A stretch of 35,533 nucleotides of DNA from Hyphomicrobiales bacterium (GTDB lineage: Bacteria; Pseudomonadota; Alphaproteobacteria; Rhizobiales; Beijerinckiaceae), in NCBI GenBank assembly GCA_900466745.1, contig UBNE01000037.1, forward strand, positions 1 through 35,533, read 5' to 3'. Below the pieces are notes generated by a model. That model searched no databases, was not told the DNA's origin, and worked only from the letters and a program-made list of their open reading frames with translations. The stretch's first letter is position 1. Every line of letters begins with the position of its first letter. A program made the translations under genes and the position numbers. Positions 1 through 8,801 of this stretch are shown here, piece after piece.

Positions 1-345
1 GGGGGCGGGGGGCGGCGCCACCGGGCCCTGCTTCAGCACGAGCTTGCCGACGGCGCGCCAGCCGAGATGGGTGTTGACGCGCTCGACCACCAGCGGGCCG
101 AGCTGCTGCATCTCCAGCGCGAAGGCGCCTTCGACGCGCACCACCATCGTCGCCGGCTGGGCCGCCTCGCCGGGGCCGGGCCGTCGCTTCGGCCAGTCGA
201 TCCTGAGCGGGCGCGAGCGCGCTGCCAGCCTTTCGCCGACGATCTCCGGCCAGAGCGAGACGATGGCGCGCCCCGCGAAACCCTGCGCGGCGAGCGCAGG
301 GGCGATGCAGTCGTCGATCAGCTCTGCGAGAGGCTTGGCGGACAT
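1..345 (-). CDS. dciA: DciA/DUF721 family protein, C-terminus cut by window edge
   Basis: The minus-strand frame is open from an ATG at 345 to the window edge (115 codons, no stop). It carries the DUF721 signature: an N-terminal PLAELIDDCIAPALAAQGF-like helix, then LWPEIVGERLAARSRPLRI around residues 31-49, and a later VRVEGAFALEMQQL strand/helix. DciA proteins are the replicative helicase (DnaB) loaders of bacteria lacking DnaC. Divergent neighbour mutY is the usual partner in Rhizobiales. The frame continues upstream through a GTG at 414 (RRKRLDAALAAIAP...), so a 23-residue longer form is possible, but that would leave only 17 bp to the mutY start codon, so the ATG at 345 is preferred. The helicase-loader role is known for the family, not shown here. 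Confidence 0.85.
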   Translation of the reverse strand, partial: MSAKPLAELIDDCIAPALAAQGFAGRAIVSLWPEIVGERLAARSRPLRIDWPKRRPGPGEAAQPATMVVRVEGAFALEMQQLGPLVVERVNTHLGWRAVGKLVLKQGPVAPPPAP

Positions 346-431
346 GGCCGCATTGTGGGCATCGGGCGCGATCGCCGCAAGCGCTGCATCGAGACGTTTG
401 CGGCGATCGCGCACTGCGATACACCGGCGGA

Positions 432-1496
432 ATGACGTCACAGGCCCGCGCCTCCGACCTTCTCGCCTGGTACGACCGGCACCGGCGCGCCCTGCCATGG
501 CGCGCCGGTGCCGGCGAGCGGCCCGACCCCTATCGCGTCTGGGCCTCGGAGATCATGCTCCAGCAGACCACGGTCGCGGCGGTGAAGCCCTATTACGAGC
601 GCTTCATGGCCCGCTTCCCGACGGTGAGGGCGCTGGCCGAGGCGCCGTCCGAGGAGGTCATGCAGGCCTGGGCGGGGCTCGGCTATTACTCCCGCGCCCG
701 CAACCTCCATGCCTGCGCGCGGGCCGTGATGGCGAACCATGCCGGCCGCTTCCCCGACACCGAGGAGGCCCTGCGCGCCTTGCCCGGCATCGGCGCCTAT
801 ACGGCCGGCGCCGTCGCCGCCATCGCCTTCGACCGGCCGGCGGCCGCGGTGGACGGCAATGTCGAGCGCGTCATGACGCGGCTCTTCGCCATCGCGGAGG
901 AACTGCCGGGCGCAAGGCCCCTGATCCGGGAACGGGTGCTGGCATTGCTGCCGCATGACCGGCCGGGCGACTTCGCCCAGGCCCTGATGGATCTCGGCGC
1001 CACCATCTGCACGCCGCGCAATCCCGCCTGCGGGATCTGCCCCTGGCGCGAGCCCTGCCGGGCGCGGGCCGAGGGCGTGCAGGAGAGCTTTCCGCGCAAG
1101 GCGGCGAAGAAGGCCGGCGTCACCCGCTACGGCGCCGCCTTCGTGCTGACCCGGGCCGATGGCGCGATCCTGCTGCGCACGCGCCCGGCAAAGGGGCTGC
1201 TTGGCGGCATGGCCGAGGTGCCGACCAGCGAATGGCGCGCCGATTACGAGCTCGACGGCGCGGCCCAGGACGCGCCGCTGCCGATGCGCTGGAGCCGGCT
1301 GCCGGAGCCGGTGCGCCACGTCTTCACGCATTTCCCGCTGGAGCTGACGGTCTTCACCGCCGGGGTGCCGCAAGGCGTCGCGGCGCCGGCGGGGATGCGC
1401 TTCACGCCGCTGGCGGCGCTCGCCGGCGAGCCCCTGCCCAGCGTGATGCTCAAGGTGGTCGAGCGGGCGGGCCTTGCCCGCCCGGAGAGGCGATAG
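432..1496 (+). CDS. mutY: A/G-specific adenine DNA glycosylase MutY
   Basis: Base-excision repair enzyme that removes adenine mispaired with 8-oxoguanine. The 354-residue protein has LPWR at 21-24 and the WASEIMLQQT motif with catalytic Glu40. A helix-hairpin-helix LPGIGAYTAGA follows, and the catalytic Asp lies in VDGNVERV (Asp141). The [4Fe-4S] loop is Cys193-x6-Cys200-x2-Cys203-x5-Cys209. The C-terminal third (from about 235) is the NUDIX-like domain that recognises 8-oxoG, with RPAKGLLGGMAEVPTSEW as its core. Length is normal for the family. The start ATG at 432 leaves 86 bp to the preferred dciA start, so both genes probably share a divergent promoter there. It ends 3 bp before the convergent ccrM stop codon. 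Confidence 0.95.
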   Translation: MTSQARASDLLAWYDRHRRALPWRAGAGERPDPYRVWASEIMLQQTTVAAVKPYYERFMARFPTVRALAEAPSEEVMQAWAGLGYYSRARNLHACARAVMANHAGRFPDTEEALRALPGIGAYTAGAVAAIAFDRPAAAVDGNVERVMTRLFAIAEELPGARPLIRERVLALLPHDRPGDFAQALMDLGATICTPRNPACGICPWREPCRARAEGVQESFPRKAAKKAGVTRYGAAFVLTRADGAILLRTRPAKGLLGGMAEVPTSEWRADYELDGAAQDAPLPMRWSRLPEPVRHVFTHFPLELTVFTAGVPQGVAAPAGMRFTPLAALAGEPLPSVMLKVVERAGLARPERR

Positions 1497-1499
1497 CCG

Positions 1500-3073
<1,574 letters not shown>

Positions 3074-3703
3074 CTACCGGAACCAGACGCCCTTCACCGG
3101 CGCGAAGGAATAGCGGTGCTCGGGGCAGGGGCCGTGCTCGGCGATGGCGCGGCGGTGACGGGGCGTGGCATAGCCGGCATGGTCGGAGAAGCCATAGGCC
3201 GGGTAATGCCGGCACAGCCGCGCCATCATCCGGTCCCGCGTCACCTTGGCGACGATCGAGGCGGCCGCGATCGAGGCGACCTGGCCGTCGCCCTGGATGA
3301 TCGCCTCGCAGCCGCAGGCGAGCACCGGCGGATCGTTGCCGTCGACGAGGACATGCAGCGGCGGCAGCGGAAGCCCGGCGACGGCCCGGCGCATGGCGAG
3401 CAGCGTCGCCTGGCGGATATTGACCGTGTCGATCTCGCTGGCGGTGGCGCTGGCGACGGAAACGGCGAGCGCCCGCTCCATGATCTCGCCGAACAATTCC
3501 TCGCGGATGGGCGCCGGCAGCTTCTTGGAATCGTCGAGCCCGGCCGGCACGCGCGCCGGATCGAGGATCACCGCCGCCACCACGACCGGTCCGGCGAGCG
3601 GCCCGCGCCCGACCTCGTCGATGCCGGCGAGCGGCCACAGGCCGCCGGCGATGGCGTGAGTCTCGCGGGTGAAATCGGCAGGCATGGCGGGGTTATGCAG
3701 CAA
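3074..3703 (-). CDS. rnhB: Ribonuclease HII
   Basis: Endonuclease that cuts the RNA strand of RNA-DNA hybrids and removes single ribonucleotides misincorporated into DNA. The 209-residue protein shows the family signature [20 protein letters not shown] with catalytic Asp29-Glu30. DSKKL follows at 58-62, then the third acidic residue in LVDGN (Asp121), and the C-terminal [13 protein letters not shown] helix with the fourth Asp. It ends shortly after the conserved [12 protein letters not shown]. The start could be Met1 or Met7; both lie before the first strand. It follows the radical SAM gene on the same strand with a 208-bp gap (3704-3911) in which I see no gene. Confidence 0.95.
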   Translation of the reverse strand: MLHNPAMPADFTRETHAIAGGLWPLAGIDEVGRGPLAGPVVVAAVILDPARVPAGLDDSKKLPAPIREELFGEIMERALAVSVASATASEIDTVNIRQATLLAMRRAVAGLPLPPLHVLVDGNDPPVLACGCEAIIQGDGQVASIAAASIVAKVTRDRMMARLCRHYPAYGFSDHAGYATPRHRRAIAEHGPCPEHRYSFAPVKGVWFR

Positions 3704-3911
3704 CGGGCCGTTTCAGGCCAGACCGATACCGTCCTCTTGTGTTTGGTCCTCCGTCGGTGCCGTCCCGGACAGGGCCATCCTGGACAAGTGGCTTCAACGG
3801 CGCCGATCCGGGGGCCATGCCGGAGCGCTGCCGCTTACGGCTCGGGCCCGACTTTCGGCCCTCCGCTTCCTCAAGCCTGTGGCGGCCGGGCTTCCGGGAC
3901 AGGCACCGCCG

Positions 3912-5105
3912 TCAGAACAGGCTCAACTGCGCCTTCTCCTTTTCCGGCTTGACGAACAGGTCGGTCCTGAGCCGCTTGCGCGTCGTGTTGAAGCCGATGC
4001 GCTCCGCCGCCATCTCGAAGCGCCGCCCGACCATCCAGGCATAGGGGCCGGAGCCGACCATGCGCTGGCCCCATTGCGAATCGTAGTCCTTGCCGCCGCG
4101 GGTCGAGCGGATCAGCGACATCACGTGGCGGAGCTTGTCGGGGTGATGCGTCAGCAGCCAGTCCTGCACGATGTCGCGCACCTCCAGCGGCAGCCTCAGC
4201 AGCACATAGCCGGCCTCCTGCGCGCCGGCGGCCTTGGCGGCGTCGAGGATGCGCTCGATCTCGTGCTCGTTGATCGCCGGGATGATCGGCGCGACCAGCA
4301 CCGAGACGGGGATGCCGGCCTCGGCGAGCGCCCTGATCGTCTCCAGACGCTTGCGCGGCGAGGCGGCGCGCGGCTCCATGCCGCGCGCGACCTTCGGGTC
4401 GAGCGTCGTCACCGAGAGCGCGACCTTGACCAGCCCCTTGGCGGCCATCGGCGCCAGGATGTCGATGTCGCGCTGCACCAGCGCCGATTTCGTCACGATC
4501 CCGACCGGGTGGTTGAACCTGGCCAGCACCTCCAGCACCTGCCGCATGATCCTGAGCTTCTTCTCGATCGGCTGGTAGGGATCGGTGTTGGTGCCGATGG
4601 CGATGGTGCGCGGCTGGTAGGAGGGGGAGGAGAGCTCCTTCTCCAGCAGTTGCGCGGCATCGGGCTTCGCCGTCAGCTTGCTCTCGAAGTCGATGCCGGG
4701 CGAGAGGCCGAGATAGGCGTGGGTCGGCCGGGCGAAGCAGTAGACGCAGCCATGCTCGCAGCCGCGATAGGGATTGATCGAGCGGTCGAAGGAGATGTCG
4801 GGCGAATCGTTGCGCGTGATGATGCTGCGCGCCTTCTCATAGGCGATCTCGGTCTTGAAGGCGGGCAGCTCGCCGAGCGAGCCCCAGCCGTCGTCCTCGG
4901 CGACCCGCTGCTCGGCCTCGTAGCGCCCGCCCGGATTGATCGTGGCGCCGCGTCCGCGCCGCCGCTCGGGGTCGATGCGATGACCGGCATGGGCGAGCGG
5001 GTCGGCCGGCGCGACGCGCGCCGAGATCGACATCGGCTCGCTGTCCTGCCGCCTGAGCGGCTGGGCCGTCGGCATCGGCCGGGAAGTCGGTCTGGCCTGG
5101 CGCAT
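3912..5105 (-). CDS. PA0069 family radical SAM protein (SplB-like)
   Basis: A 397-residue radical SAM enzyme of the PA0069/Rv2578c group, distantly related to spore photoproduct lyase. The [4Fe-4S]-binding CxxxCxxC is Cys116-Cys120-Cys123 in YRGCEHGCVYCFARPTH. It is preceded by the family motif RSIITRNDSPDISFDRSINPY. Further on are IGTNTDPYQPIEKK and VGIVTKSALVQRDIDIL, and the C-terminus ends QLSLF. The reaction is not known for this group; a DNA-repair role is suggested by the SplB resemblance. The sequence adds support: a LexA-type box lies 57-71 bp upstream of the start codon, and rnhB and ccrM follow on the same strand. AGGA about 9 nt before the ATG at 5105 supports that start. Confidence 0.88.
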   Translation of the reverse strand: MRQARPTSRPMPTAQPLRRQDSEPMSISARVAPADPLAHAGHRIDPERRRGRGATINPGGRYEAEQRVAEDDGWGSLGELPAFKTEIAYEKARSIITRNDSPDISFDRSINPYRGCEHGCVYCFARPTHAYLGLSPGIDFESKLTAKPDAAQLLEKELSSPSYQPRTIAIGTNTDPYQPIEKKLRIMRQVLEVLARFNHPVGIVTKSALVQRDIDILAPMAAKGLVKVALSVTTLDPKVARGMEPRAASPRKRLETIRALAEAGIPVSVLVAPIIPAINEHEIERILDAAKAAGAQEAGYVLLRLPLEVRDIVQDWLLTHHPDKLRHVMSLIRSTRGGKDYDSQWGQRMVGSGPYAWMVGRRFEMAAERIGFNTTRKRLRTDLFVKPEKEKAQLSLF

Positions 5106-5161
5106 GGTGTCCCATCCTGCGGGGCGCCGGGGAATCGCTGCCGGTCGCCGAAGCTGAATGT

Positions 5162-5176
5162 GAACATAACGAGAAC
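5162..5176 (-). promoter_or_regulatory. LexA (SOS) box, GTTC-N7-GTTC
   Basis: The plus strand reads GAACATAACGAGAAC, that is GAAC-N7-GAAC, or GTTC-N7-GTTC on the minus strand. This exact direct repeat is the known LexA operator of alphaproteobacteria. It lies in the 123-bp divergent gap between the PA0069 radical SAM gene (start 5105) and the glycosyltransferase-like gene (start 5229), 57 bp from the first and 52 bp from the second. I found no other GAAC/GTTC-N7 repeat in the non-coding gaps of this window. Which of the two genes it controls is inference; the radical SAM gene is the better candidate. Confidence 0.65.
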
Positions 5177-5228
5177 AAAAGGCAAGGGCAGGATTGCGGC
5201 ATGCTGCGTCGCGTCATAGAGATGGCGG

Positions 5229-5717
5229 ATGCTCACAGCCGTGATCCGCGCGCCCGGCCACGCGCCGGCCCTCGCCGCGACCTTCGCCGTGCTGATTCCG
5301 GCGGTGGCGGAGGGGATTCTCGGCCATGCCGTGGTGGTCGACACGGCGGGGGCGGACGACCTCCGGCGCATCGCCGAGGCGACGGGGGCCTGCTATCTGC
5401 GCGCCGGCGCCGCCGAGGCCTGGCAGCGCGGGGCCGAACGGGCGAGGGGCGACCGGCTGCTTCTGCTCGACGCCGGCGACGTGCCGCAGCCGGACTGGCT
5501 CCCGGCGGTCGAGCGCCATCTGCTGCTCGCGCCTTGCAGGCCGGCCCTGCTGCCGCTTGGCGGCCTTGCGGCCTCGTTGCGCGAACGGGTCGCGATCGCC
5601 CGGGCTCCGCGGCAGCTCAGGGCGGGCCTGATCCTGCCCAGGAGCGCGGTGCTCGCCGGTCGGCTGGAGGCTACGGCGCGACGGTTGTCGGCGGAGCGGG
5701 AGAGAGCGGGGCGGTAG
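5229..5717 (+). CDS. Short glycosyltransferase-2-like protein
   Basis: A 162-residue protein resembling a shortened GT-A glycosyltransferase: an N-terminal MLTAVIRAPGHAPALAATFAVLIPA strand/helix, then VVVDTAGADDLRRIAEATG. Next comes RGDRLLLLDAGDVPQPDWL (about 75-93), where GT2 enzymes carry the nucleotide-sugar/metal DxD motif; here only DAGD is left. Small proteins of this kind sit beside the PA0069 radical SAM gene in other Rhizobiales, from memory. It lacks the C-terminal half of a full GT2 enzyme, so catalytic activity is doubtful. The start ATG at 5229 has no strong Shine-Dalgarno. Another in-frame start further upstream is not evident. Confidence 0.6.
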   Translation: MLTAVIRAPGHAPALAATFAVLIPAVAEGILGHAVVVDTAGADDLRRIAEATGACYLRAGAAEAWQRGAERARGDRLLLLDAGDVPQPDWLPAVERHLLLAPCRPALLPLGGLAASLRERVAIARAPRQLRAGLILPRSAVLAGRLEATARRLSAERERAGR

Positions 5718-5804
5718 GGCGCGCCGCCGGGCTTCGGCCCTTCCATGGCTTCGACACGATCATGCCTCACAAAACCCGCGACGGACACATCGCTGGGAGG
5801 CGGC

Positions 5805-6620
5805 ATGACGGATTCCGACAGCTATCTGCTCGGCCGGACCGAGGCCGAGGTCGAGCGGCTCAAGCGCCAGATCACGACGCTCGCGCCCGATTCGCAGGAG
5901 CAGCTCGACCGGCTCGGCATCAGGCCCGGCGAACGGGTCGTCGATCTCGGCTGCGGGCCCGGCGGAGTCCTGCATCTTCTGGCCGAGCGCGTCGGCCCCG
6001 GCGGTTCGGTGCTCGGCCTCGATCGGGGCCATGAATTCGTCGCGCTGGCGCGCCGCTTCGTCGCCGAGCGTGGCCTGACCCAGGTCGAGGTTCGCGAGGG
6101 CGACGCCTATGACACCGGCCTGCCGAAGCGGAGCTTCGACGGTGCCCATATGCGGCTGCTGCTGGTCAATGTTCCCGAGCCCGAGCGGGTGGTGCGCGAG
6201 GCCGTCTCGCTGGTGCGGCCGGGCGGCTGGGTCGCGAGCTTCGAGGCCGATTACGTGCCGCATTGTTTCGATCCGCCCTTGCCGGCCTGGAGCCGCCTTC
6301 TCGAAGCCTATACGGCGCATGCGCGAGCGCAGGGCATCGACCTGTCGGTCGGGCGGCGCATCCACCGGCTGTTCCGGGATGCGGGCGTGACCGACATCCG
6401 GGTCGACGCCATCATCCATGTCTTTCCGGCCGGGCACGAGCGCCGCGGCTTTCCGCGAAGCCTGATCGCCAACAGCCGCGGCAAGTTGGTCGAAGGTGGC
6501 TTCGTCGCGCGGGACGATCTGAAGCGGGATCTCGCGGCGCTCGAAAGCCACCTCTCCCGGCCGGACGTGCAAGTGACGTCCAACCTGTTCTTCCGCCTCA
6601 CGGGGCGGCTGCCGGACTGA
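5805..6620 (+). CDS. Class I SAM-dependent methyltransferase
   Basis: A 271-residue Rossmann-fold methyltransferase. Motif I is VVDLGCGPGGVLHLLAERVG (about 43-62), with the acidic residue of motif II in VLGLDRGHEF. Then come EVREGDAYDTGLP and the post-motif LVNVPEPERVVREAVSLVRPGG. The overall pattern is that of UbiE/MenG-like small-molecule methyltransferases (Methyltransf_11/25). The substrate is unknown. The start at 5805 is chosen because GGGAGG lies 4 nt upstream; an in-frame ATG at 5745 would add 20 residues with no family resemblance. A GC-rich hairpin follows the stop codon. Confidence 0.85.
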   Translation: MTDSDSYLLGRTEAEVERLKRQITTLAPDSQEQLDRLGIRPGERVVDLGCGPGGVLHLLAERVGPGGSVLGLDRGHEFVALARRFVAERGLTQVEVREGDAYDTGLPKRSFDGAHMRLLLVNVPEPERVVREAVSLVRPGGWVASFEADYVPHCFDPPLPAWSRLLEAYTAHARAQGIDLSVGRRIHRLFRDAGVTDIRVDAIIHVFPAGHERRGFPRSLIANSRGKLVEGGFVARDDLKRDLAALESHLSRPDVQVTSNLFFRLTGRLPD

Positions 6621-6639
6621 CCGGTCGTCGGCAAGGAAG

Positions 6640-6666
6640 CGCCCCGCCGGCAGGGCCGACGGGGCG
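6640..6666. terminator. Terminator-like hairpin between convergent genes
   Basis: A 12-bp stem with one mismatch: arms 6640-6651 and 6655-6666, loop of 3. It lies in the 152-bp gap between the methyltransferase stop (6620) and the metallopeptidase stop (6773). There is no clear T-tract on either side, so this is only a candidate bidirectional terminator. Confidence 0.4.
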
Positions 6667-6772
6667 GGAAGGGAATCGAAACGGAGAGCGCCCTCATCGG
6701 TCGCCGCTGAGGGCGGGGCGGTTCGACGAGCTCTGCGAAATCCCCGCATGCCGGCAGGGGGACGGCCTCCCG

Positions 6773-7654
6773 TCAGACCTGATTCCGGAACGTGTCGCAG
6801 CTCTGCATCGAGCCCGACTGGAAGCCGGTGTTGAACCACTTCGTCCGCTGCGCCGAGGAGCCGTGGGTGAAGGAATCCGGCACGACGACGCCCTGCGCCG
6901 CCTTCTGCAGCTTGTCGTCGCCGATGGCCGAGGCGGTGCGGATCGCCTCCTCGATATCGCCCTGGTCGAGCCGGCCCATCGCCTGGATGTTGTGGGCCCA
7001 GACGCCGGCGAAGCAGTCCGCCTGCAATTCGATCCTGACCGAGATCGCGTTCGCATCGCGCTCGGAGGAGCGCTCGCGGATCTGGTTGGCCTTCGGCAGG
7101 ATGCCGATCAGGTTCTGGACATGGTGCCCGACCTCGTGGGCGATGACATAGGCATAGGCGAAGTCGCCGCCGCCGCCGAGCTTGCGCTGCATCTCCTGGA
7201 AGAAGGAGGTGTCGAGATAGACCTTGCGGTCGTTCGGGCAGTAGAACGGCCCCATCGCCGCCTGCGCCACGCCGCAGCCGGAGCGGTTGATGCCGGAGAA
7301 CAGCACGAGCTGCGGCGCCTGGTAGCGGGTGTTGGCCTGCTGCGGCAGCACCTTGGTCCAGACGTCCTCGTTCTGCGCCAGCACGGCCGAGACGAAGCGG
7401 CCCATCTGGTCCTGCGGCGGCCCGGAGGACTGGCGCGTCTGCGGCGTCTGCTCGCGCCCGCCGATGCCGCCGATCATCTCGGCGCCGCCGATCAGCAGGC
7501 GCGGGTCGATGCCGAGCGCCCAGCCGAGCAGGCCGAGCACGACGATCGTGCCGAGGCCGAGGCCGCCCCTTCCGCCGGGCATGCCGGCGAAGCCGCCGCC
7601 GCTTCCCCGCCGGTCCTCGAGATTGTCGGACTGGCGGTAATCTTCCCACTGCAT
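6773..7654 (-). CDS. YpfJ-family neutral zinc metallopeptidase, membrane-anchored
   Basis: A 293-residue protein of the YpfJ/KPN_02809 zinc metallopeptidase family (pfam neutral zinc metallopeptidase). It starts MQWEDYRQSDNLEDRRG, and a single hydrophobic segment LGTIVVLGLLGWALGI at about 33-48 anchors it in the inner membrane. The catalytic zinc motif HExxH is seen in AYVIAHEVGHHVQNL. Other family blocks are YCPNDRKVYLDTSFF, LQADCFAGVWAH (third zinc-site region, ELQADC) and FTHGSSAQRTKWFNTGFQSG near the end. The start ATG at 7654 has GGGGAC just upstream. Physiological substrates are unknown for this family. The 152-bp gap before the next gene (7655-7806) shows nothing recognisable. Confidence 0.9.
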   Translation of the reverse strand: MQWEDYRQSDNLEDRRGSGGGFAGMPGGRGGLGLGTIVVLGLLGWALGIDPRLLIGGAEMIGGIGGREQTPQTRQSSGPPQDQMGRFVSAVLAQNEDVWTKVLPQQANTRYQAPQLVLFSGINRSGCGVAQAAMGPFYCPNDRKVYLDTSFFQEMQRKLGGGGDFAYAYVIAHEVGHHVQNLIGILPKANQIRERSSERDANAISVRIELQADCFAGVWAHNIQAMGRLDQGDIEEAIRTASAIGDDKLQKAAQGVVVPDSFTHGSSAQRTKWFNTGFQSGSMQSCDTFRNQV

Positions 7655-7806
7655 GGACAGGTCCCCGACGTAGCTTCCCGCAATTTCGCCAACTGTGCCG
7701 ATGAACTCAAGAGGCGACGGCTTCAAGTCGTCTTTGCCGGCGGCGCCTGAACGCAGGCCGACTGCGCCGGTTCGGCCTCCGCGCTCCTCGCAACGACAAT
7801 GACGGC

Positions 7807-8631
7807 TCAGGACGCTTGAGCCGGGCCTTCCAGCGCCGCCCTGAGCGCGCGCAGGTCGCGCCAGCTCAGGCGCTTGTCGAGCGGCCGGCGCAGCAGATAG
7901 GCCGGGTGCAGCGTCGCGATCGCGCGGATGCGCCGGGTGCCGGTGTCGTACTCCACCCATTTGCCGCGCGAGGCCATGATGCCCTTGAAGCCGAGCAGGC
8001 CCTGGGCCGAGGGCGCGCCGATGCAGACCAGGATGTCGGGGTCTGCGAGCTCGATCTGGCGCTGGATGAAGGGCAGGCAGATCGCCACCTCCTGCGGCGT
8101 CGGCGTGCGGTTGCCCGGCGGGCGCCAGGGCAGCAGGTTGGCGATGTAGACGTCCTCCTTCCGCGACAGCCCGATCGCCGCCAGCATGCGGTCGAGGAGC
8201 TGGCCGGAGCGGCCGACGAAGGGCAGGCCGATCCGGTCCTCGTCGGCGCCTGGCGCTTCGCCGACGATCATCACGCGGCCTTCGGGGTTGCCGTCGGAGA
8301 AAACCAGGTTCTTGGCGGTCGCCTTGAGGGCGCAGCCCTCGAATTTCGCCAGCGCCTCCCTGAGCTCCTCGAGCGTGCCCGCCTCGCGCGCCAGCGCGCG
8401 GGCGCTCTGGGTGGCGTCGTCCGGCGCGGTGGCGGCCGCCGCGTTCGGGCGGCTGGCGGCCAGGCGGAGCGGCTGGCCGGGCGCGCGCGCCGGCGCCGCA
8501 CGCTGCGCCGGCGCGGCGAAATGGTCGTGCGCCTCGTCGTCGAGCGCCTCGGTGACGCCCATCTCGGCGTACCAGCTCAGGAGTTCGTAAGGGCTGGCCT
8601 CGTCGGGAGGGGCTGGATCGGACAGGCTCAT
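7807..8631 (-). CDS. Uracil-DNA glycosylase, family-4-like with altered Fe-S ligands
   Basis: A 274-residue protein with the family 4/5 UDG core: VMIVGEAPGADEDRIGLPFVGRSG (motif GEAPG at 124-128), IANLLPWRPPGNRTPTPQEVAIC (162-185) and the active-site LHPAYLLRRP (His242). It removes uracil from DNA in base-excision repair. Family 4 enzymes normally hold a [4Fe-4S] cluster with four Cys. Here Cys100 and Cys185 are kept, but the second ligand of the CxxC is Lys103 and the ligand before RPPGNR is Trp169. The cluster is therefore probably absent. An N-terminal ~90-residue Ala/Arg-rich extension precedes the domain. A similar Fe-S-less enzyme has, from memory, been described in Bradyrhizobium. Transcribed divergently from the ETF-QO gene. 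Confidence 0.88.
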   Translation of the reverse strand: MSLSDPAPPDEASPYELLSWYAEMGVTEALDDEAHDHFAAPAQRAAPARAPGQPLRLAASRPNAAAATAPDDATQSARALAREAGTLEELREALAKFEGCALKATAKNLVFSDGNPEGRVMIVGEAPGADEDRIGLPFVGRSGQLLDRMLAAIGLSRKEDVYIANLLPWRPPGNRTPTPQEVAICLPFIQRQIELADPDILVCIGAPSAQGLLGFKGIMASRGKWVEYDTGTRRIRAIATLHPAYLLRRPLDKRLSWRDLRALRAALEGPAQAS

Positions 8632-8733
8632 AGCCTGATCCTATACCTGCTAGAGCCGCTTCGCGAGCCTTCGCGGTTGCAAAACGAACCGGAGGCTTGG
8701 ATAGAGGGTTTCCAGACTGGCCGCGACCGATCG

Positions 8734-8767
8734 TTGAGCGGATCGGCGAGATAGTTTATATATAAAC
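8734..8767 (+). promoter_or_regulatory. Putative ETF-QO promoter with 14-bp AT palindrome
   Basis: TTGAGC (8734-8739), a 17-bp spacer and TATATA (8757-8762) make a plausible sigma-70 promoter pointing to the ETF-QO gene, about 40 bp before its ATG. The -10 region lies inside a perfect 14-bp palindrome GTTTATATATAAAC (8754-8767), which stands out in G+C-rich DNA and could be an operator. The rest of the 170-bp gap holds a short inverted repeat CCGATC/GATCGG around 8727-8746. Confidence 0.45.
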
Positions 8768-8801
8768 AATTGGCGAGGCGGTTTCGCCTGCGGAGGATGG
8801 G

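Noticed and set aside
5745..5804. Upstream ATG for the SAM methyltransferase
   Set aside because: It would add 20 residues of unrelated sequence, whereas the ATG at 5805 has GGGAGG 4 nt upstream.
7807..8631. UDGX-type (uracil cross-linking) enzyme
   Set aside because: The family-specific KRRIH-type loop of UDGX is not seen, and UDGX keeps the Fe-S ligands that are lost here.
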